A stretch of DNA of 36,297 bases from an uncultured Paraglaciecola sp. (lineage in GTDB: Bacteria > Pseudomonadota > Gammaproteobacteria > Enterobacterales > Alteromonadaceae), in contig NZ_CAKZKO010000215.1 of assembly GCF_937123705.1 (NCBI RefSeq), forward strand, positions 1-36,297, in the 5' to 3' direction. A program made the position numbers and the translations under genes. The notes beneath the pieces were generated by a model. That model ran no database searches. It was not told the DNA's origin and was given only the letters and a program-made list of their open reading frames with translations. Shown here one piece after another: positions 27,226-36,221 of the stretch (its first letter is position 1; each line of letters begins with the position of its first letter).

Positions 27226-28589
27226 GGCAGCCCATCCCGCTACCCAATGGCATTGTCGGGCTCGACGACTTTCCCGAGCTCAAGGAGTCGCTAGTCAATC
27301 TGTTCCGCGTTGAGTCTGGGCTACTAAAAGCGCCGGGCATCACCGGCTTTTCCACAGGAAACGGTGCGTGTCGCGGAGCGGTCACCTTTCAAGACGAAGC
27401 GTATATGGTCTCGGTGGGGTCATTTGCCAAAATTGCGTCTGACGGCACGTTTTCAAATCTGTCAGGAGGCACAGTGTCGGGGACTGCCAATTGTCGATTT
27501 GCACAGGATTACAGCGTACTGGTGATCCAAGTAGCTGGCGGCAATGCCTATGTTTATGACGGCACCAACTTCGGCCAAATCACGGACGGCGATTATGTGT
27601 CATCTAATGAAGTGGTCGCCATCAATGGCCGATTCGTGTTTGTGCCAACCGATGGCGGGCCTTGCTTTTATACCGATGTCAACGGGATGACCTACGCCGC
27701 GCGCGCTTCCTGTATTCCCGCCACGAATTTTTTCGACGCCGAGCTTTTGCCAGACAAAAATATAGGCGCCATCGTAGTCAAAAACGACCTGTATATTCTT
27801 GGGCAGGAAACTACCGAGCTGTTTCGCGATACCGGCGACACCGTGGCGACGTTTCGCCGTGTTGATCAGGGCGCAGTGCACACCGGATACATTGCCGGCA
27901 AGGCGCACTATCGCGGCACGTTTGCATTTTTGGGCAGAGACCGCGAGGGAATGCCGGACTTTTTCATAATGCAGCCCGGTCGAGCCGAACCTATCAGCAA
28001 CCCGGCGATCAAGGAAATCCTCTCTGGCTACACTGAAGCACAGTTGTCAGCAGTGACATCGATGCGTTACGAGTGGAAGGACAAGGAGGTTATCGAGTGG
28101 CGATTGAGCGACATCACGCTGGCATACTGTGCCGGCAACTGGATATATCGGCGCTCAGGGGTCAACGACAATTATCGCGCGAACCACATGACGCGCGCCT
28201 ATGACACCTATATCGTTGGTGATGCCACGACCACGCAAATTGGCAAGCTCGCTGATGTTAATACCGAATACACGGCGCCGGTAGAGCGCGTCATAGAAAC
28301 GTTTGTTCGCGGGGAAAAGGGCAGCCACTTCGTTGCCGATTCGATAGAGCTCGACTGTCTGACCGGTACTGGCGTCACCGAAGGGACGATTTCGCTACAG
28401 GTCTCTAGGGACTCGCAGGAATTTCACCAGCCTGTATGGCGCAGCCTTGGCAGGCACGGCAACCGCGACCAGCGTGTTATCTGGCAGGGCGGTATAGGCC
28501 AGTTTGAATCTCACATGGGCCTGCGATTGCGCACCACCAGCGACGTAAACTTCAACACAAAAGCGATTCACTTCACCGGTTCATACTGA
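27222..28589 (+). CDS. P22 gp10-like packaged-DNA stabilisation protein
   Basis: 455-aa protein. Residues about 1-30 (MRQPIPLPNGIVGLDDFPELKESLVNLFRVESG) and the long beta-rich body with motifs such as SNEVVAINGRFVFVPTDGGPCFYTDVNGMTYAA and VVKNDLYILGQETTELFRDTGDTVATFRRVDQGAVHTGYIAGKAHYRGTFAFLGRDREG are typical of gp10. In P22 it is one of three proteins (gp4, gp10, gp26) that seal the portal and carry the tailspike. Length fits the family (about 470). It overlaps the small genes on both sides. Confidence 0.91.
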   Translation: MRQPIPLPNGIVGLDDFPELKESLVNLFRVESGLLKAPGITGFSTGNGACRGAVTFQDEAYMVSVGSFAKIASDGTFSNLSGGTVSGTANCRFAQDYSVLVIQVAGGNAYVYDGTNFGQITDGDYVSSNEVVAINGRFVFVPTDGGPCFYTDVNGMTYAARASCIPATNFFDAELLPDKNIGAIVVKNDLYILGQETTELFRDTGDTVATFRRVDQGAVHTGYIAGKAHYRGTFAFLGRDREGMPDFFIMQPGRAEPISNPAIKEILSGYTEAQLSAVTSMRYEWKDKEVIEWRLSDITLAYCAGNWIYRRSGVNDNYRANHMTRAYDTYIVGDATTTQIGKLADVNTEYTAPVERVIETFVRGEKGSHFVADSIELDCLTGTGVTEGTISLQVSRDSQEFHQPVWRSLGRHGNRDQRVIWQGGIGQFESHMGLRLRTTSDVNFNTKAIHFTGSY

Positions 28590-28861
28590 TGCCCAGCCAG
28601 CAGACGCCGCAGCACGGTGACAGCATTGTCGATGCAGAGGGGCGTCCCACGCAGCCATTCCAGTCATTTCTGGACGATGTGGGCGACTTGGGCCTTGCTG
28701 TTCAGCTGCCTAAATATACAGTTGCTGGCGTGCCAAATGCTGCGAAATTTGAGGGGCACGCTATTTACGTGTCGAATGGCGCGCTCGGTTCGCCAATAAT
28801 GGCGTTCAGCGACGGCACAGATTGGCTGCGCAGCGATACAATGCTGCCTATATCGGCATAG
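28589..28861 (+). CDS. small fibre-like domain protein, paralogue of 26950-27225
   Basis: 90-aa protein. N-terminus MPSQQTPQHGDSIVDAEGRPTQPFQSFLDDVGD resembles the start of phage fibre-tip adaptors (..QPFQ.FLDDV..L). The C-terminus matches its paralogue before gp10. It starts by overlapping the gp10 stop (TGATG). The two copies around gp10 suggest local duplication; a possible role is as a short neck- or tail-attached accessory. Confidence 0.72.
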   Translation: MPSQQTPQHGDSIVDAEGRPTQPFQSFLDDVGDLGLAVQLPKYTVAGVPNAAKFEGHAIYVSNGALGSPIMAFSDGTDWLRSDTMLPISA

Positions 28862-28870
28862 GAGAAAAAC

Positions 28871-29518
28871 ATGAGTCTCGAAAGCCTTGATTCTGCGCAC
28901 GACTTCATCCAAGACCCGCTAGATTTGGCAGGCGTACGCGCTGCAGGCCGCACCGTTCGCGCGTCAGAGCGAGCAGCCCGGACGATGGGCGAAATGCTTG
29001 ATCGGACGCAAGCTAACTTGCAACCATTTACCGATGCCGGCAACTCGATGCTGCCGGGGTTGTCGCGTACAGCAACACCGGGCGGCGCACTGGACTACGC
29101 AACGGCTTATGCCCCGATGTCTGAGGCACTGAACAGGCCGGCTATTGAAGACCGCATGCGCGATGTTAATTCTCAGCTGGGGGCCAGTGGTATGCGGCGG
29201 TCCGGCTTTGGCGTGGAAACAGCTGCCGATATAGAGGGCGACGCGCACATGTCGTTCTTGTTGAGTCTGCAAAGTTTCATGAACCAGCGACAGCAGCGAA
29301 TCGCCGAGTTTGGCATCAATTCGGGTATGAAATTATCGCGACTGGGACAAGATAGCGCCGAGAGAACCGGCGATATGTTGGCGAGCGGCATATTGTCGGG
29401 CGCTCAAACACAGGCGCAAGGCGCTCAAAATGTAGCGCGACTAGGTGCTGCCGGACTGTCATTTTATCGCCAGCGCCAGAAGCCACCAACGACGACAAAC
29501 GACACGCCTGTTGAATAG
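28871..29518 (+). CDS. virion DNA-ejection protein candidate (gp7-like position)
   Basis: 215-aa helical protein. ARTMGEMLDRTQANLQPFTDAGNSMLPGLSRTATPGGALDYATAYAP, then RDVNSQLGASGMRRSGFGVETAADIEGDAHMSFLLSLQSFMNQRQQRIAEFG are the patterns of virion proteins that form a channel during DNA entry. The C-terminus is GAQTQAQGAQNVARLGAAG. The position after gp10 in P22-like order fits gp7 or gp20. SD is weak (GGAGAAAAAC before the ATG). Classification is by position and composition. Confidence 0.7.
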   Translation: MSLESLDSAHDFIQDPLDLAGVRAAGRTVRASERAARTMGEMLDRTQANLQPFTDAGNSMLPGLSRTATPGGALDYATAYAPMSEALNRPAIEDRMRDVNSQLGASGMRRSGFGVETAADIEGDAHMSFLLSLQSFMNQRQQRIAEFGINSGMKLSRLGQDSAERTGDMLASGILSGAQTQAQGAQNVARLGAAGLSFYRQRQKPPTTTNDTPVE

Positions 29519-29534
29519 GCTATAGGGGGCAATC

Positions 29535-30353
29535 ATGGGTCTGGGCTCAGCGTACAAAGATCACAAGGGATTCTATGGTGATCTCGTTGGTGGGTTTACG
29601 GGGAAAACCGGAAGCGATGCAGCAGAAGATGCGGCCGAAATCAGTGAGCGCGAGCTTCTTCGCCAGTTCAATATAACTCAAGGCAATTTGCGTCCGGCGC
29701 TGGATGCCGCTCACGCGCAATTACCGGGCGTGACATCGCAGGCGACCACTTACAACCCCTTTCAGATGAAGCCGGCAGTGGATGGCTTTCTAAATAACAT
29801 CGAGGATTTTCGCGGCGATGCAGCGGCAGATTATATGCAGAGCGTCGGGCTTGATCGGCCGAGAGTGCCCGGTGCCGTGGCTGGTATTGATCCTGCCCAA
29901 GAGCTTGATTTACTGCTTAGCGCTGAATCCGACCTTTTTGAAAACCGGCTAGAGCTCTCAGGGCTGGGTGAGGGTGCCGGCTCAGTGTTGTCGGATCTTG
30001 GCCAGCGAACAGGCGCAAATATTGCGTCGAACGATATGCAGGCAGCACTGGCAGCGCAACAGGCTCAGGCGCAGGGGCAAAGCAACGCCCTTGGCTTGGT
30101 CGGCACCGTGGCTTCATTCTTCTCCGATGAGCGCATGAAAACAAACATTCAGGAAGTTGGCGAGCTGGATGACGGCACCAAAATATACAGCTGGGACTGG
30201 AAGCCGGAATTTGCCGAACAGATGGCGGGGCATTCAACTATTGGACCGCTGGCGCAGGATGTGGCCGACAAACACCCGGAGCATGTCACTATGGACGCTT
30301 CGGGTTATATGAAAGTGCTGCCCTCACTGGGCGACGAGGTGGCCAATGGTTGA
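29535..30353 (+). CDS. ejection protein with C-terminal S74 chaperone-like domain
   Basis: 272-aa protein. The N-terminal 200 residues are helical like the preceding ejection gene (RELLRQFNITQGNLRPALDAAHAQLPG, ...DMQAALAAQQAQAQGQSNALGLVGTVASF). The C-terminus is a peptidase S74 / intramolecular chaperone pattern: FFSDERMKTNIQEVGELDDGTKIYSWDWKP, then GPLAQDVADKHPEHVTMDASGYMKVLPSL. In tail fibres S74 helps trimer folding and may cut itself off; here it is on a protein of the ejection group. The serine in SDERMK fits the usual cleavage site, but cleavage is unproven. Confidence 0.8.
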   Translation: MGLGSAYKDHKGFYGDLVGGFTGKTGSDAAEDAAEISERELLRQFNITQGNLRPALDAAHAQLPGVTSQATTYNPFQMKPAVDGFLNNIEDFRGDAAADYMQSVGLDRPRVPGAVAGIDPAQELDLLLSAESDLFENRLELSGLGEGAGSVLSDLGQRTGANIASNDMQAALAAQQAQAQGQSNALGLVGTVASFFSDERMKTNIQEVGELDDGTKIYSWDWKPEFAEQMAGHSTIGPLAQDVADKHPEHVTMDASGYMKVLPSLGDEVANG

Positions 30354-31503
30354 TTTTTCCCGATACAACTTGGTGGCAGACATATCGCCGCTGACTGATG
30401 AAATACGCCAGTTCAATCCTCGAAACCGCAAGCTACGCGAGCGCGAAGATAGGCTTGCCGGGCTCAATGAGAAATATCTGACGGGCAAGGTCGACAAACA
30501 AGAGGCCGAAGCGGAAAGGCTAAAGCTGTTGAATGGGGCGTACCGCGCGGTTTCCATGTTTGATGGTGACCTGCAAGATTTGGACTCCCTGCTCACCGAT
30601 GCCAGCGAAGAAAACATCTATAACAGGCTGATCAGCTATCTTGGCAAAAACAAGGACGGTCTCGACCCTGATGATATGGAATACATAGCCGACGCGGCAC
30701 CGCGCGCACTGGATGATCCCCTGAGCGTCATAACCGAGCTTCAGGAGCGCCGGGATTACACGGCAGACATGCGCGAAAAATCGATTTCTGCCCTGAAGTA
30801 TCTAGGCGAAGACTTTGGCCCGGATGTGCAAAAGGCAGAAATATTGGAAGATGGCACGGTTATATTCGCCAATGACGACCGCTCTGTGACGGTCAGGCGT
30901 CCCGGTGGCGAAGAGGTCACCGGTCAGGCTGCAGCCGACGCCATAAAATCATCGAAAAAGTTCAAGTCAGAGGCTCGAGGCTATGAAAACGCCTTGAAGG
31001 TCGCCACCGATTACGCTGCAGACGTATATGATAAGTCAGGCCCTATTAGCGAATCCATATCGAGTCTTGAAGAGGGCGTGCGTTTAATCGATGACGGCGC
31101 AGAGACTGGCGTGTTTAAAAGCAGGCTGGCAACGCTCAATGCAAACACGCTGCGTCTGCGCCAGCTATCAAATCGTTTCGGTCTCGACATTATTGGCCAG
31201 TACACATTTGGCGCTTTGTCGGAAAAGGAAATGCGACTGGCTATCGAAACCGGGTCACCGCCAAAAAACCTGAACACGGCGCAAACCAAAGAATGGCTGC
31301 AGTCGCGGATAACTGCACAGAAAAAACTGTTGTCGGCCGTCGAAGAAATTGCGGGATTTTTGGGGGGCGGGAACAAAACCATCCCGGATTGGATTAAACA
31401 CAAAAAAAGCAGCAAGCAGCGCCAGAGTGAAAACCGGGGCGACTCTCAGGGATCGGGCGCAAACCTGCCGCCCGGCGTTGATCGAGTCATAACGATACCA
31501 TGA
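30346..31503 (+). CDS. ejection/internal virion protein
   Basis: 385-aa, largely helical and coiled-coil protein: KLREREDRLAGLNEKYLTGKVDKQEAEAERLKLL, MREKSISALKYLGEDFGPDVQKAEILEDGTV, and LNANTLRLRQLSNRFGLDIIGQYTFGALSEKEMRLAIETG. The last block resembles a domain found in phage internal virion proteins. The C-terminus is disordered and positively charged. Overlaps both neighbours by 4-8 bases, in the same order as P22 genes 7, 20 and 16. It probably leaves the head with the DNA. Confidence 0.74.
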   Translation: MVDFSRYNLVADISPLTDEIRQFNPRNRKLREREDRLAGLNEKYLTGKVDKQEAEAERLKLLNGAYRAVSMFDGDLQDLDSLLTDASEENIYNRLISYLGKNKDGLDPDDMEYIADAAPRALDDPLSVITELQERRDYTADMREKSISALKYLGEDFGPDVQKAEILEDGTVIFANDDRSVTVRRPGGEEVTGQAAADAIKSSKKFKSEARGYENALKVATDYAADVYDKSGPISESISSLEEGVRLIDDGAETGVFKSRLATLNANTLRLRQLSNRFGLDIIGQYTFGALSEKEMRLAIETGSPPKNLNTAQTKEWLQSRITAQKKLLSAVEEIAGFLGGGNKTIPDWIKHKKSSKQRQSENRGDSQGSGANLPPGVDRVITIP

Positions 31504-33350
31504 CGACAATTCGAGTAAGGTCGAGCGACGGCACGTTTGATGTCACAGTGCCCGACGACATCCCGGCGTCAGACCAAGACCAGTGGGCACGCCTGAAGGC
31601 AAAGGCGTGGGCGTCTGGCGGCCCCGAGGCAGTCAAGGAACAGGAGTTCTTCCTCAGAGACAACCAGCAGCGCCAAGCCGAGCCGCCGCCCCTGATGGAC
31701 CAGATTGCAGGCGCGACGCCTACCGCGCTGTCAGGCGCTGTCACGCAGCCGCTGTCAGCCCTTTACGGCATCGCTAGCATTCCATTCAGGCCAGAAGAAG
31801 CGCGCCAGATCGCTGACGACCTCGCTGAGGCGATGACGATTGACCCGGAGACGGAGGAAGGGCGCATTGGTCTGGAGCGCCTGTCTCAGTCGGCGCCCAT
31901 TCAAACATTGATGAAGGCCCTGTCGGGCGCCAAGCCATTTATCACCGAGGGCGGCGGGGATATTGCCGAGTTCTATCTAGGTGAGGGTGCGCGCAAATAC
32001 GGCGAGGCAGTTGGGGATTTCCTGCCAGAGATTGCCGAAGCGGCGGCGGGTATGAAACCAGCCATCAGTGCAGCAAGAGCTGCCGGTCAGGCAACCGTGC
32101 AAGCGGGCGGCGACTTGATGATTGCCGTGGGGCAGGGCGTTGCCAATGTCGCGGGGCGCACATTGGATACGACTGGAAAAATGCGGCCATCACAGATGAT
32201 TCTGAGGCGCAGGGCACAGGACGCCCTAGAGGCCGGTGATGTGTTTAATGAAGAGGCTGCCGGCTTTCGACTTGTCGACGGCCGTCTTGAGGATCACCCC
32301 AATGCACAAGACGCCCTCGGCAACGGCTTTGACCCGCTGGTGGTCAATCACCTCAAGCACGCTAACGCGGCTACTAAAACGCAAGGTCGCCGTATGGTCG
32401 ATTTACGTGATCGCATCGAGCGTGGCGCCATTACTCCCGAAGCCGGAGAAATGCGAGCCGCTGACATCGTTGGCCAAAGCGCCAAACACCGATACGAGCA
32501 CCTGCAGGACACCATTACCGCTGCCAGAAAACGAAAAAACGTCGCGGTCAAAGACCTGCGAGGCAAACCCATCGACCTGCGAGAAGCTACCGATAATCTT
32601 GTAGGTCGCCTCGATGAGCTGGGCGTGCGCTATGGCGTCGACGCCAACGGTAATTTCGACCCATTGCAGCCGCTTGTATTTAAAGATTCGGTCTTTGCAC
32701 TGAATCCTGCGGCGCAAACAAAAATGCAGGCATTTCTGTCCGATCTGGCGACGGCTGGCCGGGTCGACGCGCACAAGGCGCACATTTACAAGCTGGGCAT
32801 CGATGATATGGTGGGCTACGGTCGCGAGTCGGCTGAGGGCATCACCGGCAAGGTAGAGACTTTTTTCAAAGAGTTTCGCCACGACCTGAATCAGTCGATT
32901 CGCCAAGTCTCGCCAGATTATGCCGATGCGAATGATGTGATGACCGACTTACTCGACACCGTAAAAGAGGTCGACGACCTGATAGGCAAAAAATACGACC
33001 CCACCGACCGCCAGTTCGGCCTGCTGTCGCGCAAAACGTTGACGAACTACCGCGATGGCGAGCGTGTGCTTCAGGTGATGAACGACCTGACCGAGAAAGC
33101 CAACAAGCACGGCGGTCAATTCGACGACAACCTGATGACGCTAACGCGACTGTATACGGACATGAATCGCGTCATCCGGCACGAAGCGCCGGGCGGCTTT
33201 GGCGGTCTGGTACAGGGCGCAGATTTGCGCCGTGGCCCCATCGACACGCTGGTTGATGTCGGCGTAACGGAGATCAACGCTCTGAGGGGCCGCGATCGAT
33301 ACTCTGCGATTCAAGCGCTAAAAAACCTTTTGGATGAAACCGATGGCTAA
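31500..33350 (+). CDS. large DNA-ejection protein, gp16-like position
   Basis: 616-aa protein, the largest ejection candidate. A small N-terminal domain (MTTIRVRSSDGTFDVTVPDDIP) is common in podovirus ejection proteins. It is followed by Ala/Gly-rich helices (TPTALSGAVTQPLSALYGIAS, EIAEAAAGMKPAISAARAAGQATVQAG) and long helical stretches to the end (RRMVDLRDRIERGAITPEAGEMRAADIVGQSAKHRYEHLQDTITAARKR). No lytic-transglycosylase motif was found. Size matches P22 gp16 (609 aa), and it is the last gene before the tailspike. Assignment is by position and character. Confidence 0.78.
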   Translation: MTTIRVRSSDGTFDVTVPDDIPASDQDQWARLKAKAWASGGPEAVKEQEFFLRDNQQRQAEPPPLMDQIAGATPTALSGAVTQPLSALYGIASIPFRPEEARQIADDLAEAMTIDPETEEGRIGLERLSQSAPIQTLMKALSGAKPFITEGGGDIAEFYLGEGARKYGEAVGDFLPEIAEAAAGMKPAISAARAAGQATVQAGGDLMIAVGQGVANVAGRTLDTTGKMRPSQMILRRRAQDALEAGDVFNEEAAGFRLVDGRLEDHPNAQDALGNGFDPLVVNHLKHANAATKTQGRRMVDLRDRIERGAITPEAGEMRAADIVGQSAKHRYEHLQDTITAARKRKNVAVKDLRGKPIDLREATDNLVGRLDELGVRYGVDANGNFDPLQPLVFKDSVFALNPAAQTKMQAFLSDLATAGRVDAHKAHIYKLGIDDMVGYGRESAEGITGKVETFFKEFRHDLNQSIRQVSPDYADANDVMTDLLDTVKEVDDLIGKKYDPTDRQFGLLSRKTLTNYRDGERVLQVMNDLTEKANKHGGQFDDNLMTLTRLYTDMNRVIRHEAPGGFGGLVQGADLRRGPIDTLVDVGVTEINALRGRDRYSAIQALKNLLDETDG

Positions 33351-34953
33351 ATTAGGCACCGAAGTTCCACAGTTTTTTGAAAATGGTGTGCCCTGTGCTG
33401 GTTACATCATGTATTTTGGCCTACCCAACCAAAACCCCAAGACCAACCCCAAGGCGCCGTATTCTGATGCGGCATATTCTGCTGCGCTCGATGAAAACCT
33501 GACGCTGGACGCCAACGGGTTATTCGCGGCCAGAGAGGTCTATCTCAATGGGTCATACTCCCTCCGCTTAGAGCGACCAGACGGCACCGAGTATTGGGAG
33601 CTCGAGAGCGTCGAGGGCTTTCAGGGAGACGCCGGATCGGTAACGACGACTTATGTGGACGCCAAGGTGCTGGAGGAAATCAGCAAGAACGACATGTTCC
33701 ACAATGACAGCTCGCTGAATAGCGGCCTCAGTTTTTCGGTGGGTCCGTATCGCGTATCGCGCGCGAACGGTGCTGTGTATGAGGCGACAACGCCGACCGG
33801 TATCACCATGAACGATGGCACCACTGAGACGCTGGTGTTTAGCGTTGACGATGGGCTGTTCTACAAAGTCGACAACGACTCTATTGAGTCGCACCATTTA
33901 CCGCTGTACACCGTCACAACGCTGGCAGGGGCAATCACCACCGCGTCCATTGTGGATAGGCGCTCGCATATCGATAGTCGTAACCGCCTGCCGGATGACT
34001 ACATCACAGGGCTCATCGTCACTATTAACGCAACAGACGCCGACAACGACCTCGATATTGCAGCAGGGCAGTGCACAGATTCTGCCAATAAGCTGGACAT
34101 GGCGCTGGCCAGTGGCCTGACCAAACAGCTGGATGCGGTGTGGAGCGCTGGCGATAATCAGGGAGGGCTATTCACCGGTTCCAAGGCGGTAAGTACGGAT
34201 TATTATTTTTTCATCATATCGGACCCTGACGGCACTGTTGATGCCGGTTTCGATGTCAGCGCATCAGCCGCCAACAAGCCAGCTGGCTATACGCGCTATC
34301 GTCAACTGTGTGCATTCTCTACTGATGCCTCTGGCAATATTGATCCTGACACGTTTTCAAATACCGATCCGGAGTCGATCGGCAGCATTTTGTATGGCAA
34401 CAGAATTGGACTGAGCGGCTTAGACACGTCATTCAAGTCATGGACGCTTATAGAGGACTGGGCTCTCAAGACGGGCACGACGCTAACATGGGAGCAAGCC
34501 GCCATTGCTGGGTTCTCTCGTGTGCGTCTTGAATTTCGCCAGTGGTATGACACCAATACAGGCTCTGGCGAAACGCCTATTTATCTGAATGTCAGGCAGT
34601 CGGGCGTCTATAGCACGGATGGCGATCAGCGCGGCATAGGCGACAGCATTGTGGGCTTTACATCGTGGGACGCCTCATCGTCATCAGGCATACAAATAAT
34701 AGACGGGCTTCCAGATTCTGGCACAAGTTACGTGGCGGGGTTTGTGGAGCTTGCGCTGGTCGATATAGCGCAGCCGTGCATCTTGACTGGCAATGTATTT
34801 TCGCACAACTTCAGCACATCATACGGCCTATCATCAGTTGCCGCGCTTTATGGATTCACCGGATCGCCCAGCGCAATAGATGGGTTCAGGCTTCAGCCCC
34901 TATCGGCAACATCGTTTAACCAGAGCGGTTATTTTCGTCTGCTGGGGCAATAA
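33343..34953 (+). CDS. tailspike protein with P22-type head-binding domain
   Basis: 536-aa receptor-binding protein. The N-terminal 95 residues (GTEVPQFFENGVPCAGYIMYFGLPNQNPKTNPKAPYSDAAYSAALDENLTLDANGLFAAREVYLNGSYSLRLERPDG) follow the P22 tailspike head-binding fold (Pfam PF09008 type), which fixes the spike to gp10 and the portal-side tail. A linker (about 100-140) leads to a beta-rich shaft (DADNDLDIAAGQ, DYYFFIISDPDGTVDAGF) and a beta-sandwich-like C-terminus (AGFSRVRLEFRQWYD...IYLNVRQSGVY). No endorhamnosidase residues were recognised; the receptor is unknown. The ATG at 33343 has GGATGA upstream. The start of a longer frame at 33334 is also possible. Confidence 0.82.
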   Translation: MAKLGTEVPQFFENGVPCAGYIMYFGLPNQNPKTNPKAPYSDAAYSAALDENLTLDANGLFAAREVYLNGSYSLRLERPDGTEYWELESVEGFQGDAGSVTTTYVDAKVLEEISKNDMFHNDSSLNSGLSFSVGPYRVSRANGAVYEATTPTGITMNDGTTETLVFSVDDGLFYKVDNDSIESHHLPLYTVTTLAGAITTASIVDRRSHIDSRNRLPDDYITGLIVTINATDADNDLDIAAGQCTDSANKLDMALASGLTKQLDAVWSAGDNQGGLFTGSKAVSTDYYFFIISDPDGTVDAGFDVSASAANKPAGYTRYRQLCAFSTDASGNIDPDTFSNTDPESIGSILYGNRIGLSGLDTSFKSWTLIEDWALKTGTTLTWEQAAIAGFSRVRLEFRQWYDTNTGSGETPIYLNVRQSGVYSTDGDQRGIGDSIVGFTSWDASSSSGIQIIDGLPDSGTSYVAGFVELALVDIAQPCILTGNVFSHNFSTSYGLSSVAALYGFTGSPSAIDGFRLQPLSATSFNQSGYFRLLGQ

Positions 34954-34962
34954 TCCCACCCA

Positions 34963-34985
34963 ATAAAAAGCCCGCCGAAGCGGGC
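34963..34985 (-). terminator. intrinsic terminator ending the leftward operon
   Basis: On the minus strand GCCCGC-TTCG-GCGGGC (34985-34970) is followed by TTTTT (34969-34965): a strong stem, stable tetraloop and U-run. It lies downstream of the DnaQ-like gene and marks the convergence with the rightward unit, whose last stop is at 34953. On the plus strand no T-run follows the hairpin, so it is one-directional. Confidence 0.88.
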
Positions 34986-35009
34986 ATAGCAAGCACAACA
35001 AAAAAATAA

Positions 35010-35078
35010 TTATTCACCAAACTCAGCATCGGCTGGCGGCATGAACGTCACCGGCACTGCTCGCCTGTGCCGACCCAT
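35010..35078 (-). CDS. possible 22-aa peptide gene
   Basis: ATG at 35078, 10 bases after the stop of the DnaQ-like gene, opens MGRHRRAVPVTFMPPADAEFGE and stops at 35010. Composition is protein-like and it sits inside the transcript before the terminator, but the ribosome site is weak and the peptide short. Kept as a low-confidence gene. Confidence 0.35.
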   Translation of the reverse strand: MGRHRRAVPVTFMPPADAEFGE

Positions 35079-35088
35079 TTTGCTATCT

Positions 35089-35670
35089 TCAAAACTCGAC
35101 CGCTCCTTGCTCGACCAGTCCACGCAACACCACCAGACAGGCATCAAGGTCTGCCTCGGCATCGTGCGCGTTCTTCAGGTCTTCCCCGGTGAAATGCTTG
35201 TAGCACTTCGCAAGGCTTGGATAGCGGCCAGCGCCAACAGTCTTGATCGACTTGTTCATGGTGCAGATAGTGCGCTCTTTGCTCATGTACTGCTTCACAT
35301 CATCAGCAATAGCTCGTCCGAAAAACCGCATCATGGCAATTCGCACTATGCGCTTGTCGAAGCTAGCATTGTGGGCCACTATCATGTCGGAGCGCTTAAC
35401 CATTTCAATGAACATTCCGGCCACTAGGTTTTCATCCACACCAAAGCGTGTCGCCTTGTGGTTATCAATGCCGTGAATCTCGACGACCTCTGGCGGGATA
35501 ACCCAGCCACTAGGCTTCACGATAAATTTCATCGACTGGACGATTTCACCTGTTTCCCAATCAACCTGCTTGGCGGCAAGCTGAACAATATGCGGCTGGC
35601 TTTCGTCATCACTGGGTTTTTCGTACTCTGGCAGGCCAGAGGTTTCTGTGTCGAATGCTGTGAGTATCAT
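35089..35670 (-). CDS. DnaQ-like DEDDh 3'-5' exonuclease
   Basis: 193-aa protein with the three exonuclease motifs: Exo I FDTETSG (D7, E9), Exo II IVAHNASFDKRI with D105, and Exo III NAHDAEADLDACLVVL with H169 and D174, as in the DEDDh class. It removes nucleotides from the 3' end, as in the proofreading epsilon subunit or RNase T. The C-terminus has no polymerase-binding extension. Phage copies may trim DNA ends, degrade host DNA or edit host replication. SD AAGGAG is 6-8 bases before the ATG. Confidence 0.93.
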   Translation of the reverse strand: MILTAFDTETSGLPEYEKPSDDESQPHIVQLAAKQVDWETGEIVQSMKFIVKPSGWVIPPEVVEIHGIDNHKATRFGVDENLVAGMFIEMVKRSDMIVAHNASFDKRIVRIAMMRFFGRAIADDVKQYMSKERTICTMNKSIKTVGAGRYPSLAKCYKHFTGEDLKNAHDAEADLDACLVVLRGLVEQGAVEF

Positions 35671-35696
35671 ATTTTCTCCTTACTCTCTATTGGTGG

Positions 35697-35858
35697 CTAC
35701 AGATCGAATTTTACTCGTCGCTCAATATTTACTAGCGCATAGGGCAGTTCAATCTGCTTGACGCCCTGCCGGTACAGTCGTGCTCGCCGCTGATACAGAG
35801 CGTTAATTCGCTTATTCCTGCGCTTCATTGCGGCTGCTATTTTCGCATTCTTTTTCAT
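35697..35858 (-). CDS. 53-aa basic small protein
   Basis: Reads MKKNAKIAAAMKRRNKRINAL, then YQRRARLYRQGVKQIELPYALVNIERRVKFDL. Strongly positive, helical N-terminal half, which suggests nucleic-acid binding. The ATG at 35858 has GGTGAGG a few bases upstream (close spacing). The gene lies 26 bases upstream of the DnaQ-like start in the same operon. No family recognised. Confidence 0.7.
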   Translation of the reverse strand: MKKNAKIAAAMKRRNKRINALYQRRARLYRQGVKQIELPYALVNIERRVKFDL

Positions 35859-35888
35859 ACCCTCACCCCATAGGTCTATTGAAAGTGG

Positions 35889-36146
35889 TTAGCTATCAAA
35901 TAACTGCAATGTTTTTGTATCGCCGCCAAACTGCTCATCGAGTATGGGCTTCATCTGGCAGTTGCCCTTGTCGTCGATCAGGCAATTCATTGCCTCTCGT
36001 AACTTCTCGTTGCCATCATCCAGCTGCCTATAGTTATAAGTCGCTTGCACAAGCAAAATCGGGCAGGGCGCATCATCAGCTATCGGGCAGTCCATACACT
36101 GCTGGTCTAACACTCCACCCTCACTGCTATTTGAAAAATAAGCCAT
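35889..36146 (-). CDS. conserved-type cysteine-rich phage protein
   Basis: 85-aa protein: MAYFSNSSEGGVLDQQCMDCP, then ADDAPCPILLVQATYNYRQLDDGNEKLREAMNCLIDDKGNCQMKPIL. The Cys pattern (CxxCP....CPI and C..C) resembles a phage hypothetical family with zinc-like clusters. ATG 36146 with GGTGG upstream is preferred; an ATG at 36158 (MGWI) is also in frame. It is followed by the basic protein and the exonuclease gene. Function unknown. Confidence 0.76.
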   Translation of the reverse strand: MAYFSNSSEGGVLDQQCMDCPIADDAPCPILLVQATYNYRQLDDGNEKLREAMNCLIDDKGNCQMKPILDEQFGGDTKTLQLFDS

Positions 36147-36221
36147 TATCCACCCCATAGTTGGTTGTGTTAAACATCACAGTGACGCAATAAGTATGTC
36201 AGTGCGACGTTGAATATGGTG

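Noticed and set aside
36147..36221. Second attC-like site (GCATAACACC ... GTTTAAC on the minus strand)
   Set aside because: The arms pair only partly and the R' box does not match GTTRRRY; noted only because a similar ATAACA sequence follows a gene stop.
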